Source of the DNA: Nocardioides sp.
GTDB taxonomy: Bacteria; Actinomycetota; Actinomycetes; Propionibacteriales; Nocardioidaceae
Assembly: GCA_020636915.1 (NCBI GenBank)
Contig: JACJWV010000005.1
Location: 124,001-188,000 of the forward strand
Direction: 5' to 3'
DNA length: 64,000 bases
Part shown: positions 55,566 through 61,601 of the stretch, one piece after another
How positions within the stretch are numbered: position 1 is the stretch's first letter
Layout: every line of letters starts with the position of its first letter
Notes under the pieces: model-generated
Seen by the model: only the letters and a program-made list of their open reading frames with translations
Told to the model about the DNA's origin: nothing
Database searches by the model: none
Program-made: the position numbers and the translations under genes

Positions 55566-56382
55566 GCCCCGTGGTCGCCGAGGCGACCGGGCGGTCCGGG
55601 TCGGTGATCCAGCCCGACCAGCTGCCCGGGTAGAGCGCCGCCCTGATCCCGGCCAGCTCCAGCGCGATGATGTCGTGCACCGCCGTCACCCCGGACCCGC
55701 AGTAGACAGCCACCCGCTCATCTCCGGCCACGCCCGCCGCGGCGTAGAGCGCGCGCAGCTCCTCGGGAGAGCGGAAGGTGCCGTCCGCGCGCAGGTTGGT
55801 CGTCGTGGGCACGTTGACCGCGCCCGGGATGTGCCCCGCCACCGGGTCGATGGGCTCGACCTCACCCCGGTAGCGCTCCGGTGCCCGCGCGTCGACCAGC
55901 ACCGGGACCCCGAGCACGTCGGCGGCCTCCACCACCGGCATCTGCCCGGGCCGGGCGGTGAAGTCGCCACGCCCGGGCAGCGTGGTCCCGGTGTGCACCG
56001 CTCCTCCGGCCTCGACCCAGGCCGGCCAGGCACCGTCGAGGACCCGGACGTCGGGGTGGCCGTGGTAGCGCAGCAGCCACCACGCACGTCCGGCCGCCAG
56101 GCCCGCCCAGTCGTCGTACACGACCACCGGCTTGCCGTCGCGGACCCCGGCCCGGCGCATCGCGGCCTCGAAGACGTCGGTCGGCGGCAGTGGGTGGCGA
56201 CCCCCCTCGCCCGGAGGGGCGGCGAGCTCGGTGTCCATGTCGACGTAGGCGGCGCCGGGCACGTGCCCCCGCTCGTGCTCGGCGCGACCGCCCGGCCCAC
56301 CCATCCGGTAGCGCACGTCGAGCACGGTCACCGAGGCCAGCGACTCGTGCAGCTCCTGGGGCGAGATGAGGGGTGTCGTCAT
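55546..56382 (-). CDS. Thiosulfate/3-mercaptopyruvate sulfurtransferase (two-domain rhodanese)
   Basis: 278 residues. N-terminal inactive rhodanese domain (LDVRYRMGGPGGRAEHERGH, VVVYDDWAGLAAGRAWWLL) and C-terminal active domain with Cys in AVYCGSGVTAVHDII. CGSGVTA is typical of the 3-mercaptopyruvate sulfurtransferase branch. It transfers sulfane sulphur to thiols or cyanide. The convergent SDR gene overlaps its 3' end by 20 bases. Confidence 0.93.
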   Translation of the reverse strand: MTTPLISPQELHESLASVTVLDVRYRMGGPGGRAEHERGHVPGAAYVDMDTELAAPPGEGGRHPLPPTDVFEAAMRRAGVRDGKPVVVYDDWAGLAAGRAWWLLRYHGHPDVRVLDGAWPAWVEAGGAVHTGTTLPGRGDFTARPGQMPVVEAADVLGVPVLVDARAPERYRGEVEPIDPVAGHIPGAVNVPTTTNLRADGTFRSPEELRALYAAAGVAGDERVAVYCGSGVTAVHDIIALELAGIRAALYPGSWSGWITDPDRPVASATTGPTSGRP

Positions 56383-56790
56383 GGGGCCATCCTCCCGGAC
56401 CGTGAAAGTCTGCCCGTCGTAGACCGACGGGCAGAAGTCACCTGGCCGGCCGCCGCCTGAGCGTGAGGACCGATGAGGTCCGGGGTTCTGCCCGTCGGTC
56501 TACGAGATCTCGCGCGGACGGGAGGTCCCGCCAAGGACATGCCGCATTGAGGTGCGCGGCCGATGAGCGTGCGTCGCAAGGCAGCGGTGGGTGAGCCACC
56601 TCTTCAGTGTCGCGTTCGGTGGAGCTCTCACCGCTGCCCCGCCTCGGAGCCGATCGGCGGTGAGCTGTCCACTGACTTGCTCCGGCACATGGTGGACAAC
56701 TCACCGCCACCGAGCATCCGGACGGCATTCCGCGCGCTTCATGTGGGCTGCCGGTCGGGGGCCGAGTGCTGATGGGCGTCTGCGGGGCCC
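56383..56790. other. Gene-free 408-bp region with three inverted repeats
   Basis: No credible gene. 56410-56434 is a hairpin (CTGCCCGTCG / CGACGGGCAG), and 56417-56434 is repeated in perfect inverted form at 56488-56505 (18 bp). Arms 56581-56600 / 56618-56637 are 15/20 complementary. Arms 56656-56672 / 56692-56708 are 16/17 complementary with a 19-base spacer. It lies between two minus-strand genes, tdk and the sulfurtransferase. Confidence 0.75.
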
Positions 56791-57441
56791 TCAGCCGAAC
56801 GGCAGCGGCTCCGGGGCCAGCGAGACCGCCTTGGCGCGCGCGGCCGTGAGCCGGCGACGATGGTGCTGGCGACACAGGACCTCGTAGGCGACGTCAGCCG
56901 GCGGTCCATCCTGCTCGACGTCGCCGACCACGATCACCTCCCCCTCGACGACCATCACACCGTTCTCCGTGCGGGCGTTGTGGGTGGCGCGCTTGCCGCA
57001 CCAGCACAAGGCCTCCACCTGGAGGACGTGGACCCGGTCCGCGAGCTCGACCAACCTCTGACTGCCCTCGAACAGCTGCGTGCGGAAGTCGGTGAGGATC
57101 CCGAACGCGAACACATCCAGCTGGAGCTCGTCGACGACCTTGGCGAGCTGGTCGACCTGGTCCCTGCTGTAGAACTGCGCCTCGTCACAGATCAGGTAGT
57201 CGATGCGCCCACCCTGGGTCAACGTGTCGACGACGTACCGCCAGAAGTCGAAACCGGCATCGACCTCGATGGCCTCGTGGGTCAGCCCCAGGCGGCTCGA
57301 CAAGATGCCTCTGCCGGCCCGGTCCCGGGTGGTGAAGATGCGCCCCGAGCGCCCGCGAGCCGAGTGGTTGTGATCGGTCTGCAGGGCCAAGGTCGACTTA
57401 CCCGCATCCATCGTTCCCCAGTAGTACGTCAGCTCCGCCAC
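56791..57441 (-). CDS. tdk: Thymidine kinase (type II)
   Basis: 216 residues from a GTG. P-loop YYWGTMDAGKSTLALQ, YLICDEAQFYSRDQVDQLA (Walker B, DEAQF), and a zinc finger with CWCGKRATHNAR and CRQHH. FGILTDFRTQLFEGSQRL matches the type II family. It phosphorylates thymidine in the salvage pathway, complementing the dut route to dTMP. Confidence 0.95.
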   Translation of the reverse strand: MAELTYYWGTMDAGKSTLALQTDHNHSARGRSGRIFTTRDRAGRGILSSRLGLTHEAIEVDAGFDFWRYVVDTLTQGGRIDYLICDEAQFYSRDQVDQLAKVVDELQLDVFAFGILTDFRTQLFEGSQRLVELADRVHVLQVEALCWCGKRATHNARTENGVMVVEGEVIVVGDVEQDGPPADVAYEVLCRQHHRRRLTAARAKAVSLAPEPLPFG

Positions 57442-57563
57442 GCTGCGGAATCATGCCACGGCATCCCCGGATGGCTGACCCACGGGACGCGCGCCAGGGC
57501 GGTCCCGCTCGCCCGGGGCCCCTTCCCTCCGGCTGGCCTCTTCCCCCGAGGTCGCCGGGGCCC

Positions 57564-57569
57564 TAGATT
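57564..57569 (+). promoter_or_regulatory. -10 box of the SGNH hydrolase gene (leaderless)
   Basis: TAGATT, 7 bases before the GTG at 57577. Confidence 0.6.
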
Positions 57570-57576
57570 CCGGCAG

Positions 57577-58803
57577 GTGCTGACTTCTCGGATCACCACG
57601 GCCCTCGCGGCCTGCGCAGCCACCCTCACGACCGCACTCGGCGCGGCCCTCGTCGCTCCTGCCGCCCCCGCGCACGCGGACGGCCCCGGCGCCGGCTCCC
57701 CCTGGGTCGTCACCCTCGGCGACTCCTACATCTCCGGCGAGGCCGGCCGCTGGGCCGGCAGCAGCAACGCCTCCTCCAGTCGCGCCGACGCGCTCGGCCC
57801 GACGGCGTACTACGACAACCCCTCCGGCACGGCCGAGCAGATCCCCCGCTGCCACCGCAGCAGGTCGGCGGAGGCGTACGTCGGGGGCGGCGTGAGCGGT
57901 GTGAACCTCGCCTGCTCGGGGGCCACCACCGCCACCAGCAACGGCACCTACTTCAAGCCCGGCATCGACTTCTACGACGACGGCGCCGGCCACCGGGGGC
58001 AGGCCGCGATGCTCCAGAGCTTCGCCGCGGCGCACAACGTGGGGATGGTGGTCGTCAGCATCGGCGGCAACGACTTCCACTTCGCCGACATCGTGCAGTC
58101 CTGCGTGACCGACTTCCTGGCCTCGCCGACGTGGTGGAAGGACTACTGCCGCGACGACAGCTCGGTGACCAAGAACTTCACCGCCGCGAACGTCGCCGCC
58201 GTCCGTGCTCGCATCGCCGGCGCGTTCCGCAACGTGCAGACCGCGATGCGCTCCGCCGGGTACGCCGACAGCCAGTGGACGCTCCTGGTGCAGACCTACC
58301 CCAGCCCGATCCCGCGGGGCTCCGGGTTCCGCTACTCCGAGAGCGGCTACACCCGCCAGAGCACGGGCGGCTGCGGGTTCTGGAACGGCGACGCCGACTG
58401 GGCCAACGACACCGCACTGCCCACGATCAACGGTGCCGTCACCGGCGCGGTGGCCGACTCGGGTCTGCCCAACGCCACGGTCCTCGACCTGGCCACCGCA
58501 TTCAACGGCCGGCGCCTGTGCGAGAACACGGTCGGTCTCTACGAGGAGAAGGGGATCGCGGGCTGGACGTCGCCCGGCGCCGTCGACCAGACGGAGTGGG
58601 TCAACCAGATCCGCACCGTCTCGACCTGCTGCTCGAACAGCCCCTACTACATCCAGGAGTCCCTGCACCCGAACTACTGGGCGCAGCTCGCCACCCGATC
58701 CTGCGTCCGGCAGGCCTGGAACGGGGGCGCACCACGAGGCGGCCGCTGCACGATCGCGGGCACCGGCCTGGTGAACGGCGAGCCGCGGATGTCGCTGGGC
58801 TGA
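57577..58803 (+). CDS. Secreted SGNH/GDSL-family hydrolase
   Basis: 408 residues. A signal peptide (TTALAACAATLTTALGAALV, cleavage after AHA) then the SGNH fold: block I VTLGDSYISGEAG with nucleophile Ser, Gly in LACSGATT, block III VVSIGGNDFHFADIV with Asn, and block V ESLHPNYWAQL with catalytic His. Ten or more Cys (QSCV, DYCRDD, GGCGF, RLCEN, STCCSNS, RSCV, GRCT) suggest disulphides, as in actinobacterial secreted lipases/esterases. Substrate unknown. The GTG is favoured by both the TAGATT box and the signal peptide. Confidence 0.9.
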   Translation: MLTSRITTALAACAATLTTALGAALVAPAAPAHADGPGAGSPWVVTLGDSYISGEAGRWAGSSNASSSRADALGPTAYYDNPSGTAEQIPRCHRSRSAEAYVGGGVSGVNLACSGATTATSNGTYFKPGIDFYDDGAGHRGQAAMLQSFAAAHNVGMVVVSIGGNDFHFADIVQSCVTDFLASPTWWKDYCRDDSSVTKNFTAANVAAVRARIAGAFRNVQTAMRSAGYADSQWTLLVQTYPSPIPRGSGFRYSESGYTRQSTGGCGFWNGDADWANDTALPTINGAVTGAVADSGLPNATVLDLATAFNGRRLCENTVGLYEEKGIAGWTSPGAVDQTEWVNQIRTVSTCCSNSPYYIQESLHPNYWAQLATRSCVRQAWNGGAPRGGRCTIAGTGLVNGEPRMSLG

Positions 58804-58825
58804 GCCTGGCGGGCTCGGGCGGACC

Positions 58826-58831
58826 TACGAT
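58826..58831 (+). promoter_or_regulatory. -10 box of the YCII gene (leaderless)
   Basis: TACGAT, 7 bases before the ATG at 58839. Confidence 0.55.
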
Positions 58832-58838
58832 CGGCGCC

Positions 58839-59192
58839 ATGGACTTCGACCGGTACACCGTGGTCCTCCTCGTCACGCCGGACGACCCGCCCGAGCTCAG
58901 CGAGGAGGAGGCCGACCGGATGCAGGACGCCCACCTGGCGCACCTGGCCGAGCTGCACGAGCGGGGCGTGCTGCTGGCCGCCGGGCCGGTCGGCGACCTG
59001 TCCGACGGCCGGCGCCGCTACCGCGGCCTGTCGATCATGCGCTGCGAGCCCGACGAGGCGCTCCGGCTCAAGGGCGAGGACCCCGCCGTCCGGGCGGGCG
59101 TGTTCGGCCTCGTGGCGATGCCGTGGCTGCTGCCGGCCGGCGCGATGCACTTCACGCCGACGACGTTCCCGCGGTCGAGCGACGACGTCTGA
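58839..59192 (+). CDS. YCII-family (YciI-like) protein
   Basis: 117 residues. A ferredoxin-like YCII domain: YTVVLLVTPDDPP, MQDAHLAHLAELHERGVLLA with the conserved His, AGPVGDLSDGRRRYRGLSIM and DEALRLKGEDPAVRAGVF. Proteins of this family are small enzymes or enzyme domains (dehalogenase or muconolactone-isomerase-like), mostly of unknown function. Confidence 0.85.
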   Translation: MDFDRYTVVLLVTPDDPPELSEEEADRMQDAHLAHLAELHERGVLLAAGPVGDLSDGRRRYRGLSIMRCEPDEALRLKGEDPAVRAGVFGLVAMPWLLPAGAMHFTPTTFPRSSDDV

Positions 59193-59206
59193 GCAGGCGC
59201 GTCGCG

Positions 59207-60325
59207 TCAGGAGACCACCAGCGGGATCAGCATCTCGTCGGGTGTGAGCGACCCGTGCAGGCCGACCAGGGTGGCCTCGTAGGGGAAGTCGTTCGTCGAG
59301 AGGACGGCGGTGTCGCCGTGGCAGGCCACGACGACGTCGCCCAGCCGCGGCAGCACCCCCGGCCCGACCGGGCCGAACCAGCCCCGGCCCACCGCGTCGG
59401 CCCGGGTGAGCACGTCCGCGCGTGGTCCGAGCACGGCGGACCAGGTGGCGACGACGTCGTCGACCGCTCCGCGCTGGCAGTAGAGGTGCCGGAAGCGGGC
59501 CTCGCCGCCGAGCAGCGCCACCCCCGACCGCAGCTCGAGGTGCTCGTCGACGTCGACGCGGCCCTCGGGCGGGGAGTCGACCATGCCGTGGTCGGCGACG
59601 ACCACCAGCCGCACCGACGCCGGCAGGGCCTCGCGGAGCTGCTCGGCCTCGGCGTCGACGATCGCGAGCTGCTGCAGCCAGGCACGGGAGGCGACGCCGT
59701 ACCGGTGGCCGGTCCAGTCGAGGTCGCCGTCGTAGAGGTAGGTCAGCGAGCTCTGCTCGGCCGACGCCGAGACCGCGGCTGCGATCCGCTCGCCGACCTT
59801 GTCCGCGCCGACGTAGTCCGCACCGCGGTGCGCCGCGAGGGTCAGCCCCGAGCGCGCGAACTCGCGCTTGTTCACCACCGTCACCGACGCTCCCGCCTCC
59901 CGGAGGCGGGAGAAGGCCGTGGGGTGCGGCTGCCACTCGACCGGGTCGACGTCCTTGTCCCACAGCAGCGCGTTGAGCAGCTTGCCGGTGCCGGGCACGC
60001 GGGAGGTGAAGCCGACCAGGCCGTGCGCCCCCGGGGTGAGACCGGTGCCCAGGGAGGTCAGGCTGGTCGCGGTCGTCGACGGGACGCCGGACGTGCCCGG
60101 CTCCTGGCTCGCCAGCAGCGAGGCGAGGAACGGCGCGGCGTGCGCGTAGCGCTCCAGCAGCCGGGCGCCCAGCCCGTCGACCAGGAACACGACGTACGCC
60201 GGTGCCGGCGGCAGCACGAGCTCCACCGGCTCGCCGGGCAGGTGCAGGCCGAGAGCCGCCCCGACCGCCGGGACGACGTCGCCGAGCGAGCGGCGGCCGT
60301 ACGCCGGCTCGAGGAACTCCCCCAC
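59207..60325 (-). CDS. Alkaline-phosphatase-superfamily (nucleotide pyrophosphatase-like) protein
   Basis: About 372 residues. Phosphodiesterase core: YVVFLVDGLGARLLERYAHA (first metal Asp), GTSGVPSTTATSLTSLGTGL (nucleophile Thr), YLYDGDLDWTGHRYGV (Asp, His) and VVVADHGMVDSP (Asp-His). These are the ligands of type I phosphodiesterases/NPPs. No signal peptide, so intracellular. The GTG at 60325 is chosen as the first start after the DUF5998 stop; the exact start is uncertain. Conserved next to DUF5998 and sulfotransferase genes in actinobacteria. Confidence 0.88.
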   Translation of the reverse strand: MGEFLEPAYGRRSLGDVVPAVGAALGLHLPGEPVELVLPPAPAYVVFLVDGLGARLLERYAHAAPFLASLLASQEPGTSGVPSTTATSLTSLGTGLTPGAHGLVGFTSRVPGTGKLLNALLWDKDVDPVEWQPHPTAFSRLREAGASVTVVNKREFARSGLTLAAHRGADYVGADKVGERIAAAVSASAEQSSLTYLYDGDLDWTGHRYGVASRAWLQQLAIVDAEAEQLREALPASVRLVVVADHGMVDSPPEGRVDVDEHLELRSGVALLGGEARFRHLYCQRGAVDDVVATWSAVLGPRADVLTRADAVGRGWFGPVGPGVLPRLGDVVVACHGDTAVLSTNDFPYEATLVGLHGSLTPDEMLIPLVVS

Positions 60326-60342
60326 CCGCGGTGCTCCGGCGC

Positions 60343-60906
60343 CTAGGCGGTGCGCGCCGAGAGCGACTCGGCGAACGCGAGCAGCAGGTCCACGGCCTCG
60401 GTGCCGTCGGCGGCCGCGGACACCCGCAGCGAGAAGTCGTCGGAGGCCACGACCCCGGTGTAGCCGTGGTCGGCCTCGCAGCTGGGGTCGTTGCACCCGG
60501 CCGGCTCGAGGTCGACCCGGCTCACGCCACCCCACCCGATCGTCACCACGGCCTCCGCCGGGCGGCTCGGGCCCTCGGCGGGGTTGGCGATCATCCGGGT
60601 GACGACGACCGACTTCACCGACGACAGCCGGATCGCCTCGGTCGAGGTCGACGTGTAGGGCTCGGGCAGCAGGTCGTCGCCCTCGTGCTCGTCGGTGTGG
60701 GCGATGATCAGCCGGGTCGGCGTCAGCACGACCACCGAGAGGTGCCGGCGCACCTCGTCGCGGTCGAAGGTCGGCTCGTGGTGGACGAAGAAGGAGACCA
60801 CGTGCTCTCCCGCGACCGCCGCGTCGACGCCCTCGGCGACCACGTCGGGGTAGTAACCGGTCCGGTCGATCGCGTCCCTGAGCTCCGGGGTCCTGCTGCT
60901 CCGCAT
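60343..60906 (-). CDS. DUF5998 protein
   Basis: 187 residues. LRDAIDRTGYYPDVVAEGVD, EHVVSFFVHHEPTFDRDEVR, RHLSVVVLTPTRLIIAHTDE and VDLEPAGCNDPSCEADHGYT (Cys pair C-x4-C) match a conserved actinobacterial family of unknown function. The ATG at 60906 precedes the conserved part; a GTG-type extension is possible but not supported. The 17-base gap to the phosphatase gene suggests an operon. Confidence 0.88.
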   Translation of the reverse strand: MRSSRTPELRDAIDRTGYYPDVVAEGVDAAVAGEHVVSFFVHHEPTFDRDEVRRHLSVVVLTPTRLIIAHTDEHEGDDLLPEPYTSTSTEAIRLSSVKSVVVTRMIANPAEGPSRPAEAVVTIGWGGVSRVDLEPAGCNDPSCEADHGYTGVVASDDFSLRVSAAADGTEAVDLLLAFAESLSARTA

Positions 60907-60949
60907 GCCGGTCAGTCTGTCACGGGCCGGCCGCGCCACCGGAGGGCCC

Positions 60950-61573
60950 TCAGAACGAGTAGTCGAAGGCCGCGATGTCCTTGGCGAAGAGCTCCTCGAT
61001 CCGGCGGCGCATCGGGTCGGTGTAGACCTCGCGGTAGTCGGGGCGGCTCTTGTCGACGTTGACGCTCGCCAGCGGCTCCCACGGCAGCTCCAGCCGCGCG
61101 AACACCGCGCGCAGGTCGGCCTCGAGGGTCTCCTGGCGACCGATGAAGTCGGCGCGCCGGGTCCTGCTGGTGAGGTAGCGCACCTGGGGCATCCGCAGCC
61201 GGGGCCAGGTGTCGGGGCCCTCCATCACGAAGGTCTCGAAGTCGGGGCACGACTCGGCGACGCCCTTGATGAACTGGTTCTTCTTCATGAAGGCGTCCGC
61301 GCCGCGCCGGCCCTTGTCCGCCCGCTCCTTGAAGCGCTCGACCATCCGGAACCACGAGAGCATCCGGGCCCACGGGTTGCGGACGAATCCGACCGTCCAG
61401 TACGCCGCCAGGCCGGGTTCGGTCTCCAGGATCTGCCCCAGCGTCGCGTGCCGGTCGATGCCGGGCACGTGGCGTGCGTCGGACAGCACGTCGTCGAGCC
61501 GGTTGTCGATCGTCGAGCCGCCGGTCTTCTGCACGTGCACGAACAGCAGCCGGTGGGCGTCGCTGATGACCAT
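60950..61573 (-). CDS. Sulfotransferase family protein
   Basis: 207 residues. The 5'-phosphosulphate loop is LLFVHVQKTGGSTIDNRLDD and the 3'-phosphate site FVRNPWARMLSWF, both typical of the sulfotransferase 2 family. It would move sulphate from PAPS to a carbohydrate or lipid; substrate unknown. Leaderless-type start (TAGGAT 7 bases upstream). Confidence 0.85.
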   Translation of the reverse strand: MVISDAHRLLFVHVQKTGGSTIDNRLDDVLSDARHVPGIDRHATLGQILETEPGLAAYWTVGFVRNPWARMLSWFRMVERFKERADKGRRGADAFMKKNQFIKGVAESCPDFETFVMEGPDTWPRLRMPQVRYLTSRTRRADFIGRQETLEADLRAVFARLELPWEPLASVNVDKSRPDYREVYTDPMRRRIEELFAKDIAAFDYSF

Positions 61574-61580
61574 GGCGGCG

Positions 61581-61586
61581 ATCCTA
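61581..61586 (-). promoter_or_regulatory. -10 box of the sulfotransferase gene (leaderless)
   Basis: TAGGAT on the minus strand, 7 bases before the ATG at 61573. Confidence 0.55.
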
Positions 61587-61601
61587 CGGGTCGGGCCAGG
61601 G

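Noticed and set aside
56690..56702. A DnaA box (TTGTCCACC) near 56.7 kb
   Set aside because: It has one mismatch, is part of an inverted-repeat arm, and has no neighbouring boxes.
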